A model generated the notes under the pieces. The model searched no databases. It worked only from the letters and a program-made list of their open reading frames with translations, and had not been told where the DNA came from. From Mycolicibacterium sp. S2-37 (lineage in GTDB: Bacteria; Actinomycetota; Actinomycetes; Mycobacteriales; Mycobacteriaceae), in assembly GCF_017352375.1 (NCBI RefSeq), contig NZ_JAFEVR010000007.1, forward strand, positions 186,001-250,000: a stretch of 64,000 nt of DNA, read 5' to 3'. The position numbers and the translations under genes were made by a program. Positions 51,949 through 60,947 of the stretch are shown here, one piece after another; the first letter of the stretch is position 1, and every line of letters begins with the position of its first letter.

Positions 51949-53508
51949 CTATTCGGGCTGGCGGCCGCGGGCGTCGAGGCGGCGCAGCACCAGGTCCACG
52001 ATCGTCGGATCGGTGCCGGACTCCGAGCGCGCCTCGACGACCGCTTCCCTTGCGGCGGTGAGCATTTCGTCCTTGAGCGCGTTGACGGTCACAGCGTGGT
52101 CGCTGTCGTCGCCCTGGGAGTCCACATCGGACGGGGTGTAACCCATCGCATGCCACATCCGGTCGGCGTTCTCCCGGGCGTGCTCGATCACCTCGGCGTC
52201 GGCGTCGTCGCGTTCGGCGATCTCGTCGAGCTTCGTGAAGCCGGCCTCGCGTCCGCGCCGCAGCATGTCCTGCACGGCGTCGTCCTGTTCGCTCTCGTCG
52301 GCGCGCACATCGAGCCGGCGCACCAGCGTGGGCAGCGTCAGGCCCTGCAGCAACAGCGTGACCACGATGACGACGAAGGCGAAGAAAATCAGCCGGTCGC
52401 GTTCGGGGAACTGCGGCGGCAGCGCGAGCACCGCGGCCAGCGTCACCACCCCGCGCATACCCGCCCACGAGGACACCGTCATCTCCCGCCAGCCGATGGG
52501 TTCGGCGACGTGGCTCTTGCGTTTGTGCAGCCGTTCGTCGATGGCGGCGACCGGGAAGATCCACAGGAATCGCACGACGATGACGACGAATGTGATGATC
52601 AGCGCCTGGACGACCAGCTCGCCCAGCGGCGCGTCGATGCTCGTCGCGACGGCCCGGAGTTCGAGCCCGACGAACGCGAACGCCGCACCGGTCACCAGCA
52701 GTTCGACGATCTCCCACGTCGTGCCGGTGACGAGCCGGGTCTGTGAGGACTCGGCGTCGCCGTAGCGGCTGAGCGCGAGCGCCACGGTCACGACCGCGAG
52801 CACTCCGCTGCCGTGCACCGCGTCCGCGGCGGCGTAGGCGACGAAGGGCGCCACGAGCACGAGCGCACTGCCGGCCGGGTGCGCGGGCAGCCGGGTGATC
52901 AGGAAGCGGGTGGCCACCGCGATCAGCAGGCCGGCCACCACGCCGAGCACCACCGCCAGCCCGAACGCCTTGCCTGAGCTCCACGGGGAGAACGCCCCGG
53001 TCAGAGTTGCCGCGACGGCGACCTCGTAGATGACCAGCGACGTCGCGTCGTTGACCAGCCCCTCGCCCTCGAGGATGGTGCGCAGCCGTCGCGGAATGCC
53101 GAGTTTTCGCGCGACCGCCGTCGCCGCGATGGGGTCGGGCGGGGCCACGGCCGCGCCGAGCGCGATCGCCGCGATCAGCGGCACGGTCGGCACCAGTGCG
53201 TGCAGGGTGGAGCCCACCGCGAAGGCGGTGACGCCCACCAGCGCCACCGCCAGCAGGGTGATCGGGCGGCGGTTGTCCAGGAACTCCCGCCATGACGTCC
53301 GGCGCGCGGCGGCGAACAGCAGCGGCGGCAGCACCAGCGGGAGGATGAGTTCGGGGGGCGGCGACAGCACCGGCACGTTCGGGATGAACGCGAGCAGCAG
53401 CCCGAAGGCGAGCAGCACCGCCGGATAGGGCAGCGACCATCGCTCGGCGACGGGCGCCAGAACGACGGTGGCCGCCATGAGGACCAGCAGCATCGTGAAG
53501 GCGGCCAC
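51949..53508 (-). CDS. Na+/H+ antiporter, CPA1 family
   Basis: A 519-residue antiporter with about 12 membrane segments. Core motifs are AAVAPPDPIAATAVARKLG, the ion-binding EGEGLVNDATSLVIYEVA and SSWAGMRGVVTLAAVLALP. A hydrophilic, acidic C-terminal tail of about 120 residues follows (from about residue 400) and may regulate activity. It exchanges sodium or potassium for protons across the plasma membrane. Confidence 0.93.
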   Translation of the reverse strand: MAAFTMLLVLMAATVVLAPVAERWSLPYPAVLLAFGLLLAFIPNVPVLSPPPELILPLVLPPLLFAAARRTSWREFLDNRRPITLLAVALVGVTAFAVGSTLHALVPTVPLIAAIALGAAVAPPDPIAATAVARKLGIPRRLRTILEGEGLVNDATSLVIYEVAVAATLTGAFSPWSSGKAFGLAVVLGVVAGLLIAVATRFLITRLPAHPAGSALVLVAPFVAYAAADAVHGSGVLAVVTVALALSRYGDAESSQTRLVTGTTWEIVELLVTGAAFAFVGLELRAVATSIDAPLGELVVQALIITFVVIVVRFLWIFPVAAIDERLHKRKSHVAEPIGWREMTVSSWAGMRGVVTLAAVLALPPQFPERDRLIFFAFVVIVVTLLLQGLTLPTLVRRLDVRADESEQDDAVQDMLRRGREAGFTKLDEIAERDDADAEVIEHARENADRMWHAMGYTPSDVDSQGDDSDHAVTVNALKDEMLTAAREAVVEARSESGTDPTIVDLVLRRLDARGRQPE

Positions 53509-53519
53509 TCGGCGTCCTT

Positions 53520-54347
53520 TCAGAGGGGTTTACGACGGGGCAGTACGACGATGTCTTCCCCGTCCCGGGAGATCGAACCGGTCCGCTCGAAAGCGTCGAG
53601 CCAGCCCGTCATCGGCCACCGATTCCACCGGCGGTGGAAGATCCGGGAGTTGGCCACGATCTGCTCCAGATGCTCGACGGGCGGGTCGGACACCGGGTGG
53701 TGCTGGTGATAGGCGTGTGCACCGCCCACCCAGACCAGCGGCACACCGCGTTCGTGTGCCACGGCGCCGAAATCGGTGTCTTCGCCGCCGTAGCCGACGT
53801 ACTGCTCGCAGAATCCGCCGAGGAGCCGCCAGGTCCCGGCGGACACCGCGAAGGACAGCGACCAGAACAGATCGTGATCATCGGCGGTGATCAGTTCGGT
53901 GGGCCCGGGGGCCGGGCGGGCGGGATGCGGTCGGGTCAGCGCTGCGAGGTCGTCGATCGGGTAGCCGTCGCGCGGCGGCGGCGGCAGGTAGGTGACCGGC
54001 CCGCTGAACAGCGCCGGTCCGGCCGCCGCGGCGCAGACCTCGGCGTAGCGGCCGACGAGCGCGCCGCCGGGAATGCAGTCGACATCCAGGAAGATCAGCA
54101 CGTCGGCACCCCGCCGCAGCGCGTGCTCAGCGCCCATGTTCCGCGCCCGCGCCAGCGGCAGACCTGGTGATGTGGACGCACAGGCGATCACCTCGGCGGT
54201 GTCGTCGACCACCTCCGCGATGCCGGGATCCTCGATCGCCACCACGATGCGCACGTCGGGCCGCACCGGCGACCGGTGCAGGCCTGCGTCCTGCATCCGC
54301 AGGTGCCGGTGGCGACCGTGCGCGACGGTCACCACGGCGACGGTCAC
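53520..54347 (-). CDS. GT2-like glycosyltransferase with galactosyltransferase-type C-terminus
   Basis: A 275-residue GT-A fold enzyme. The nucleotide/metal motif is IFLDVDCIPGG (DVD at residues 88-90). The acceptor-binding motif is CEQYVGYGGEDTDF (185-192), as in the GT7 C-terminal domain. It lacks a signal peptide, so it acts in the cytoplasm. The GTG at 54347 overlaps the preceding gene by 4 nt. It is the last of a four-gene glycosyltransferase operon. Sugar and acceptor are unknown. Confidence 0.87.
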   Translation of the reverse strand: MTVAVVTVAHGRHRHLRMQDAGLHRSPVRPDVRIVVAIEDPGIAEVVDDTAEVIACASTSPGLPLARARNMGAEHALRRGADVLIFLDVDCIPGGALVGRYAEVCAAAAGPALFSGPVTYLPPPPRDGYPIDDLAALTRPHPARPAPGPTELITADDHDLFWSLSFAVSAGTWRLLGGFCEQYVGYGGEDTDFGAVAHERGVPLVWVGGAHAYHQHHPVSDPPVEHLEQIVANSRIFHRRWNRWPMTGWLDAFERTGSISRDGEDIVVLPRRKPL

Positions 54348-55327
54348 GCGGCGATCACCGCGGCGGCCCGTGCCGCGGCGCCCCGGCCGCGCAGACGTTC
54401 CCACCGGTCGGGATCCAGGGCCCGGGTGGCCGACAGCAGCTCCGCCCACTCGCCGGGCCGCGGCCAGGTCGGTGCGGTGACGACGACACCCGCGCCGGCC
54501 AGCGCGGTCGCCGTCGCGTGCTGCTCGCCGAAAGGCCGCCGCTGCGGGATGACCACCGCCACCGGCACACGGGCCGTCGACACGTCGGCGATGGCGCTCT
54601 GCCCGGCGTGGGTGACCACGACGTCGGCGCCGCTGAGCAGCGGCCACAGCTCGTCCACCCAGCCGCCGTCGCCGCCGGCCGCCGCCCAGTGGTGATCGGG
54701 CGCGACCTCCCGCAGCTGGGTCAGGGCGTCCCGGGGCACCTCCGAGCCGCCCGCTCCGGCGAGCAGCAGTCCGGCTCTCGGGCGTCCGGTCGGCGGCGCG
54801 GGCGCCATTCCCTCGAATCGACTGATCACGCCGACGTAGTGGGTGCGGGCGTCGTGGCGGCGCAGCCAGTGCGGGTGGTACACGTCACCGGACCACGGGG
54901 CGACGATCGTGTCCGCGATGTCGTAGGCCAGGCCGTGCGCGGCGTCGTCGCGGTCGCCCGGCATCGCCATCACCGTCACCGGCACACCGGCGAGCCGGCA
55001 CAGCAGCGCCACTTCCACCGAGACGTCGACGACCATCCGGCGCGGCCGGACCGTCGCGATGGCGTTCAGCACCAGCGCCGACCGGTCGGCGAGGCCGTCG
55101 ATCCCCACCGGAGCCCAGTGCAGCCGGCCGTTGGCCGTCGGATCGACGACGGGACCGCCGTCGGCCGGTACGTCGAGTGGCAGCCGCACCCAGTCGTCGC
55201 CGTCGCGTAGACCCGCAGGCCGGGGCAGGGAGGAGAAGAACACCGCGTCCTCGGTCAGCTGTGCGCTGATCGCCAGCGCCCGCGTCAGATGGCCGCGTCC
55301 CTGATGGTGCACGTAGTAGCCGATCAC
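54344..55327 (-). CDS. MurG/GT1-like glycosyltransferase
   Basis: A 327-residue GT-B fold protein. The N-terminal glycine-rich loop is YYVHHQGRGHLTRALAI. The C-terminal nucleotide-sugar region has GADVVVTHAGQSAIADV and IPQRRPFGEQHATA, as in MurG/UDP-glycosyltransferases. It overlaps the neighbouring genes by 4 nt on each side. Donor and acceptor are not predictable. Confidence 0.82.
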   Translation of the reverse strand: MIGYYVHHQGRGHLTRALAISAQLTEDAVFFSSLPRPAGLRDGDDWVRLPLDVPADGGPVVDPTANGRLHWAPVGIDGLADRSALVLNAIATVRPRRMVVDVSVEVALLCRLAGVPVTVMAMPGDRDDAAHGLAYDIADTIVAPWSGDVYHPHWLRRHDARTHYVGVISRFEGMAPAPPTGRPRAGLLLAGAGGSEVPRDALTQLREVAPDHHWAAAGGDGGWVDELWPLLSGADVVVTHAGQSAIADVSTARVPVAVVIPQRRPFGEQHATATALAGAGVVVTAPTWPRPGEWAELLSATRALDPDRWERLRGRGAAARAAAVIAA

Positions 55328-56418
55328 GCGGACACCCGCTCCGGCTCGACGTCGCCGATCAGCTCTGCGTAGCGCGTCAGATAGCGCTCCACCATCACCG
55401 CCTGTGAGCAGTGCGATTCCGCGCGGGCGCGAACCGGCCCGCGGGGCAGCTGCGCGGCCGCGCGCACCGCGAGCACCAGTGCGTCGATGTCGCCCGGCGG
55501 CGCGAGCCTGCCGCTGTCGCGGTCGATCGTCTCGGGGATGCCGCCGCGGGCGACGGCGGCGACGGGTGTGCCGCAGGCGAGCGCCTCGGCGGTGACGAGC
55601 CCGTAGGGCTCCTCCCAGCGCGGGGTCACCAATGCGACCGCGGCCCCGCCGACCAGCTCGTTGAGTTCGTCGCGGCGCAGGTGGCCCTCATAGCTCACCG
55701 ACTCGCCCAGCAGCGGCCGGACCGCCTGCTCGAAGTACGCCGGATCGCCGACCGGACCCGCGATCCGCAGCCGGAAACCGGCCTTGCGCGCCGCGGCGAC
55801 CGCATCGGGCAGCCCCTTCTCCGGCACCAGGCGTCCGCTCCACACCGCGTAGTCGCCGCCCGGTCCGGGCTGCCAGTCGTCGAGGTCGATGCCGTTGGGG
55901 ATGACCGGCACCGGACCGTTGACCGGTTCCCACTGGCGCGCGGTGAAGGCGCTCACCGCGGTGAACTCGCCGGCCACCCCGCCGGGCAGTGCGACGGCCT
56001 GTTCCAGCCACTTGAGCGGTGGGGTGTGCAGGGTGGTCAGCATCGGCATCGGAAGCATCCGCGCCATCGCCAGCGGGAGGTAGTGCAGGCTGTGGTTGTG
56101 CACGATGTCGAACGAATGCTGCAGACGGTCAGCCAGATTCAGCATCACCGACAGGTAGGCGTGGGTCTCGTGGACCACCCACTCCGGCACCGAGGGGTCC
56201 TCGCGGGACGCTTCGGACATCTCCAGGGTGTGCACGGGCAGCACGTCCCAGGGCATGTCGACGGCGGAGCCCGGCGCGGCGAACATCGTCACCGAATGGC
56301 CTGCGGCAGTGAGGGCGTGGGCGAACTGATAGACGAACGCCTCGAGACCGCCGGCGAACGGTTGACGCACGGGGTACCGCGCCGAGGCGATCAGCGCGAC
56401 CCGGATGGGCCGGGTCAC
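55324..56418 (-). CDS. GT4-family glycosyltransferase
   Basis: A 364-residue GT-B enzyme of the GT4 type. The N-terminal acceptor domain begins RVALIASARYPVRQPFAGGL. The C-terminal donor domain has VWSGRLVPEKGLPDAVAAAR and the EX7E region EEPYGLVTAEALACGTPVAA. It is a retaining transferase by family. It is the second gene of the minus-strand glycan operon. Confidence 0.9.
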   Translation of the reverse strand: MTRPIRVALIASARYPVRQPFAGGLEAFVYQFAHALTAAGHSVTMFAAPGSAVDMPWDVLPVHTLEMSEASREDPSVPEWVVHETHAYLSVMLNLADRLQHSFDIVHNHSLHYLPLAMARMLPMPMLTTLHTPPLKWLEQAVALPGGVAGEFTAVSAFTARQWEPVNGPVPVIPNGIDLDDWQPGPGGDYAVWSGRLVPEKGLPDAVAAARKAGFRLRIAGPVGDPAYFEQAVRPLLGESVSYEGHLRRDELNELVGGAAVALVTPRWEEPYGLVTAEALACGTPVAAVARGGIPETIDRDSGRLAPPGDIDALVLAVRAAAQLPRGPVRARAESHCSQAVMVERYLTRYAELIGDVEPERVSA

Positions 56419-57503
56419 GCTGCGGACGCGCGCGCGAGAAGAGCGCGGTAGAGGCTGGTCGTCTCCTGCCGGACATGCCGAAGTTGTCGCTCCCGCTGTG
56501 TGCGCCGGTCTCCGGCGGTGGCTCGGCGCCGGTTAGCGAGTGCAAGCCCCGCGGACACCGCCTGTCGCAGGCTCTCCACCAGTGCGTCGTCGGCGCTGTA
56601 GCGGTAGACCGGGTCGCCGTGCTGCTCGTGGAAGTACCCGCATGCGGGGACGATCGCGGCGACGCCGGCGTCGTAACACGCCTCCACCCAGCCGGAGTGC
56701 GTCCCGAATCGGTAGGGCAGGACGAGTGCGTCGATCTCGCCGAGGTATTCCTGCAGTTCCCGGTCGGTGAAGCGGGGGTGCATGCGGACGTCGACGCCGC
56801 GCTCGGCCAGCTCGGCGAGCCGGTCCGGGGTGAGCACACCGGCCCGCGGTGAGCGGTCCAGGTCCTCGTCGACGTCGAGGCGCAGCTGCCACGCGGGCTC
56901 GTCGGCGGCGAGCAGGGCGTCGAGCACCGGTAGCGGATCGATGTTGGCGCGCAACGACTTCGCATGCACAGCCACCACCGCGGTCGTCGGCGCCCGGCGG
57001 TCAGCGCCGACGGCGTCCAGCGGCAGCACGTGGGGGTGCGGGATCACCCTCGCCCGCCGCCCCCACCGCTCGGCGATGGCGTCGGCCGCCCCCGGGGTGA
57101 GGGTCACGATCCCGTCGGCCGCCGGGATCAGCGCGTCCAGCCGGGCCAGGTGATCGCGGGGGTCGGCAAAGTGCGGATTGTGCAGGTCGTGGACGGTCAC
57201 CACCAGCGGTGTGTGGCGTTCGGCCAGCACTGCGGCGACGTCGCGCAGCGCGGCCGGCGGGGTGGAGTCGTATCCGAAGTGCACATGCATGATGTCGAAG
57301 TACCCGGATTCCTCCGCGACGAAAACAGGATCGAGGAGTCGCGGCGGCCACCACTGATCAGGCAGCGTGGCACCGATCGGACGTGGATCGTCAAGCAGCA
57401 GAACGCTTTCGGGGTCGCAGATGGCGCGCACGTAGGGGTGCGCAGCAGGAACCGAGGCAACAGCGATCAATGAACATCCGTCGGGCACGAAGGAACGGCA
57501 CAC
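56415..57503 (-). CDS. Glycosyltransferase, GT-B fold
   Basis: A glycosyltransferase-like protein of 362 residues. The N-terminal half has HVHFGYDSTPPAALRDVAAV and VVTVHDLHNPHF. The C-terminal half has VLPYRFGTHSGWVEACYDAG, which stands in for the usual EX7E donor site. It is the first gene of the minus-strand operon. The start is uncertain: GTG 57503 or GTG 57485. The divergent operon begins only 66 bp away. Confidence 0.8.
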   Translation of the reverse strand: MCRSFVPDGCSLIAVASVPAAHPYVRAICDPESVLLLDDPRPIGATLPDQWWPPRLLDPVFVAEESGYFDIMHVHFGYDSTPPAALRDVAAVLAERHTPLVVTVHDLHNPHFADPRDHLARLDALIPAADGIVTLTPGAADAIAERWGRRARVIPHPHVLPLDAVGADRRAPTTAVVAVHAKSLRANIDPLPVLDALLAADEPAWQLRLDVDEDLDRSPRAGVLTPDRLAELAERGVDVRMHPRFTDRELQEYLGEIDALVLPYRFGTHSGWVEACYDAGVAAIVPACGYFHEQHGDPVYRYSADDALVESLRQAVSAGLALANRRRATAGDRRTQRERQLRHVRQETTSLYRALLARASAA

Positions 57504-57556
57504 CCTCGCCGGTTGCTGGACGAATGCGCCAACGACGTTCTATCACGATCGGCGCC

Positions 57557-57562
57557 TACTCT
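57557..57562 (+). promoter_or_regulatory. -10 of leaderless wcbI-type transcript
   Basis: TACTCT (TANNNT) ends 7 nt before the GTG at 57570. There is no ribosome binding site in the intervening bases, which supports a leaderless mRNA. Confidence 0.5.
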
Positions 57563-57569
57563 CGACGCG

Positions 57570-58526
57570 GTGAGCAACGACGACGCCGCCCGGGTGTGGC
57601 ACTACCGGGACTTCTACCGCCCGCCCGGTACGCCGCCGCCCGGCCCCGAGCCGCTGTGGCTGGTCGTCGGGAACTGTCAGGCCGAGGCGCTTCGGCTCAT
57701 CCTCGACGCGGTGCCGCAGCGGCCGTACCGGACGGCACGCATCCCCCCGGTGCACGAGTTGCAGCGGTCCGATCTGCGTCATCTCGACGACCTGCTCAGC
57801 CAGACCGCGGTGCTCATCTCCCAGCCCATCCGCGACGACTACCGCGACCTCCCGATCGGGACCGCCCAGCTGGCAACGCGGCTGCCGGCAGGCTCGAAAG
57901 TGCTGCGGTGGCCGGTCATTCGGTACGCGGGTCTCTACCCGTTCCAGGTCATCGTGCGCAACCCGGCTGATCGTTCGGTGACTCCTCCCCCGCTGCCCTA
58001 CCACGATCTGCGCACCATCGTGGCCGCACACGACCGCCGGTCCGCCGACGACGTCTGGGACGTCGAGGTGTCCGGCGAGCAGCTCCGGGCGGTCGCCGAG
58101 ACGAGCCGTGCCGAGCTCGCCCGCCGGGAGCGTATGCACACCGATGTGGGGGTGTCCGACGTGCTGACCGCGCACGGGGCCGATGCTGCGCACACCATCA
58201 ACCATCCGGGCAACGGAGTGCTGGCCGAGCTCGCCGGACGCGTGATGCGTCACCAAAACGTCACACTGCCGGCGGTCCCGCCGACGCGGACACTGCTCGG
58301 CTCGGTCAGCGCTCCGCTCGAGGCCCGGGTGCTCGCGGCCCACGGCATCGATGCGACGCCACGCCCGAATTGGCAGGACATGCAGCGCACCTGGCGCCCC
58401 GAGGAGGTACACGCTATTCAGATGCGCTGGTACGGCACGAATCCCGAGTTCATCCCGCTGGCACTGCAACGACACGCGCGCACGCTGGACCAGCTCGGGA
58501 TGAGCAGGCGGAGCCCGGCCCGGTGA
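57570..58526 (+). CDS. WcbI-type polysaccharide biosynthesis protein (putative acetyltransferase)
   Basis: A 318-residue protein. The N-terminal motif LWLVVGNCQAEALRLIL (GNCQ at residues 34-37) is the hallmark of WcbI-like proteins. WcbI binds CoA and is thought to O-acetylate capsular heptose in Burkholderia. Further blocks are LISQPIRDDYRD and RWPVIRYAGLYPFQ. It opens the plus-strand glycan operon with a 4-nt GTGA overlap to the next gene. It suggests that the glycan made here is acylated. Confidence 0.85.
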   Translation: MSNDDAARVWHYRDFYRPPGTPPPGPEPLWLVVGNCQAEALRLILDAVPQRPYRTARIPPVHELQRSDLRHLDDLLSQTAVLISQPIRDDYRDLPIGTAQLATRLPAGSKVLRWPVIRYAGLYPFQVIVRNPADRSVTPPPLPYHDLRTIVAAHDRRSADDVWDVEVSGEQLRAVAETSRAELARRERMHTDVGVSDVLTAHGADAAHTINHPGNGVLAELAGRVMRHQNVTLPAVPPTRTLLGSVSAPLEARVLAAHGIDATPRPNWQDMQRTWRPEEVHAIQMRWYGTNPEFIPLALQRHARTLDQLGMSRRSPAR

Positions 58527-59536
58527 CCGTCGCCGTCACCCATCTCATCGTCGGACCCGGTGAACACGGCGTCGTCCGGTTCGGCGTCGCCCTCGCACAG
58601 TCCTTGTGCCACAACGGATCCGAATCACCGCAGCTGCGGCTCGCCGGCGCCCACGACACGCTGCGGTCGCTGCCCGACGGCGGGCTGCACCTGCAGTTCA
58701 CCGACCGCCTCTTCGGAAGTACACCGGAAGAGGCCGCCGAGGCGGTGCGGGCCGTGGTCGATCACACCCGCGGGCGTGGCGGGCGGGTGACCGCGACCCT
58801 GCACGATCTGCCACAGCCGTCGGACGGGACACACCACCATCGGCGGCGAGCGGCATACGCCAAGGTGACCGCCCTGCTCGACGGGGTCGTCGTCAACAGC
58901 GAACACGAACGCGCGCTGCTGACAGAAGAGAACCTGCAGCCGCGCCGGGTCGCCGTGGTGCCGCTTCCGGTGGAGTCCGTCACCGCGCGGCCACCGCGCC
59001 CCGCGGGCCCGCCGACGGTCGGCATCTTCGGATTCCTCTACCCGGGCAAGGGCCACGCCGAGGTCATCGCGGCGCTGGCCGACGCCGCACCCGACGTCGA
59101 GGTCCTGGCTCTGGGCGCACCCTCGGCCGGCCACACCGACCTCGTCGGCCACCTGACCGCCGAATGTGCCCGCAGCGCACGCCGTTTCCACGTCACCGGA
59201 CATCTCGCCGATGCGGACGTCGGCTGCGCCCTGCGGGCGGTCACGGTGCCGGTGGCCCCACACCGGCACGTGTCGGCCTCCGGCTCACTCAACTCCTGGA
59301 TCAGCGCAGGCCGACGCCCGCTCGCCCCGGCCAACCGGTACACCCGGGAGATCCACGCCCGCAATCCGGCCGCCGTCCTGCTCTACCCCGACACCCCCGC
59401 CGGGTTGCGGGACGCGCTCATGGCGGCACTCGCCCAGCCCGCGGTGACGTGGCTGCCACCCGGCACGACATGCGCTCCATCGCGGACCGACGCCGCCGCC
59501 CAGTACGCCGACCTGCTGCAGCAGTGGCATCGATGA
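58523..59536 (+). CDS. Glycosyltransferase, GT-B fold
   Basis: A 337-residue protein. An N-terminal region with HLIVGPGEHGVVRFGVALA precedes a GT4-like donor domain (TVGIFGFLYPGKGHAEVIAA, then HVTGHLADADVGCALRAVT). The usual EX7E glutamates are not obvious; SASGSLNSWISAGRRPLAPA occupies that position, so activity may be altered. It overlaps both neighbours by 4 nt. Confidence 0.78.
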   Translation: MTVAVTHLIVGPGEHGVVRFGVALAQSLCHNGSESPQLRLAGAHDTLRSLPDGGLHLQFTDRLFGSTPEEAAEAVRAVVDHTRGRGGRVTATLHDLPQPSDGTHHHRRRAAYAKVTALLDGVVVNSEHERALLTEENLQPRRVAVVPLPVESVTARPPRPAGPPTVGIFGFLYPGKGHAEVIAALADAAPDVEVLALGAPSAGHTDLVGHLTAECARSARRFHVTGHLADADVGCALRAVTVPVAPHRHVSASGSLNSWISAGRRPLAPANRYTREIHARNPAAVLLYPDTPAGLRDALMAALAQPAVTWLPPGTTCAPSRTDAAAQYADLLQQWHR

Positions 59537-60888
59537 CCCTCGCCGACCAACCCATACCCCTGCGTGACGGCCGCTGCACGGTGCCCGGCAACAGATGGGA
59601 TCTGGTCACCGGCCACGCCGATGCCGATCCCGCGGTCGCGGTGGTCATCCCGTACTACAACCAGCAGCGCCAACTCGATCTGGTGCTCGCGGCGCTGGCG
59701 GGTCAGACCTACCCCGCGCGCCTCATGCAGGTGGTGGTGGCCGACGACGGTTCGGCCCAGGCCCCCGCGCTGCCCCGCTCGCCACTGGACATCCGCGTGG
59801 TCCGCCAGGACGATCTCGGGTTCCGGGCCGCCGCGGCCCGCAACCTCGGCGCCGCCGCGACCGATGCCGCCGTGCTGTGCTTCCTCGACGCCGACACCGT
59901 TCCCGAACCCGACTATCTGCGTGCCCTCACCCGGTTGCCTGCACAACTGCCCGACGCTCTGGTGGTGGGCCGGCGGCGCTACGCCCACCTCGGGGACCAC
60001 GTCGGAGCGATACCCGCCGAGGCGCCGCCGCACCCACTACCCGAACCGCGCTGGCTCAGCGACGCCTACACGGCCACCGGTGATCTCCTGCACCTCGACC
60101 ACCGCTCCTACCGCTACATCATCAGCTCGGTGATGTGCTGCAGCGCAGACCTCTTCTCCGACATCGGCGGATTCGACGAGTCGTTCGTCGGCTACGGCGG
60201 CGAGGACTGGGAGTTCGCGCACCGGGCGGTGACGGGCGGAGCGGTGCTGCACCACGCCGCGGACGCAGTGGCCTGGCATGACGGGCCGGACTGGGCCGGC
60301 AGGGACGTCGCCGACCGGGCGGCGGTCAAGAACGCCGAGGCGCTCGCCCTGTCGCGGCGCATCACCGACCCCGACGCACGCCGCACAGGCCTGCGGTACG
60401 CGCTGCCCGACGTCGCGGTATCGGTCGAGGCCGACGGTCACACGGCGAGCTCGCTGGTGGCCACCGTCAGTGGCTTCCTGGGCGAAGACGTCGGCGTCTG
60501 GGTGCACGGCGCCGCTGCGGACCGGCTGCTCGGGCAGATCGGCGCGGCCGACGAACGCCTTCACGTCGGGCCGGTCCCCGCCGAGGTGCTGCGGCGCTGC
60601 CGCTTCGTCGTGACCACCGCCGGGCGCGTGGTGCTGACCCGTCCCGGGGCGGCGGCGCTGCTGCGGGCCTGCTCCGGTGCGGCGGTGGGCACCGCGCAGG
60701 CGAGTACCGCGGGCGCGGCGGTGACGTGCCGGGCCACCTGGGCGCTCAACCGCGCCCGCAGATGGGTCACGGGTGCGGTCCGGTTCGCCGACCCCGCCGA
60801 TGCCGGCCGGATCAGTCGCACCGTCAGCCTCGATCCGGAATCCGTCGAGCTGCGCTGCGGCCCCGCCGAACCCGATCTGTCCTGGTGA
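59533..60888 (+). CDS. GT2-like glycosyltransferase with extra C-terminal domain
   Basis: A 451-residue protein. The GT-A domain covers about residues 33-285, with [23 protein letters not shown] (DAD at 119-121) and the GT7-type [15 protein letters not shown] (GYGGED at 220-225). Residues about 290-451 form a further domain with no similarity I can name. This domain has Val/Ala-rich strands and two cysteine-containing stretches ([19 protein letters not shown]). It is the last gene of the plus-strand glycan operon and starts with an ATGA overlap. Confidence 0.85.
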   Translation: MTLADQPIPLRDGRCTVPGNRWDLVTGHADADPAVAVVIPYYNQQRQLDLVLAALAGQTYPARLMQVVVADDGSAQAPALPRSPLDIRVVRQDDLGFRAAAARNLGAAATDAAVLCFLDADTVPEPDYLRALTRLPAQLPDALVVGRRRYAHLGDHVGAIPAEAPPHPLPEPRWLSDAYTATGDLLHLDHRSYRYIISSVMCCSADLFSDIGGFDESFVGYGGEDWEFAHRAVTGGAVLHHAADAVAWHDGPDWAGRDVADRAAVKNAEALALSRRITDPDARRTGLRYALPDVAVSVEADGHTASSLVATVSGFLGEDVGVWVHGAAADRLLGQIGAADERLHVGPVPAEVLRRCRFVVTTAGRVVLTRPGAAALLRACSGAAVGTAQASTAGAAVTCRATWALNRARRWVTGAVRFADPADAGRISRTVSLDPESVELRCGPAEPDLSW

Positions 60889-60947
60889 GCCGTTCCCGAT
60901 GCGGGTCCGCGGTACTGACGGTCCGCCCCGGATGCCAGACTGTCTCG

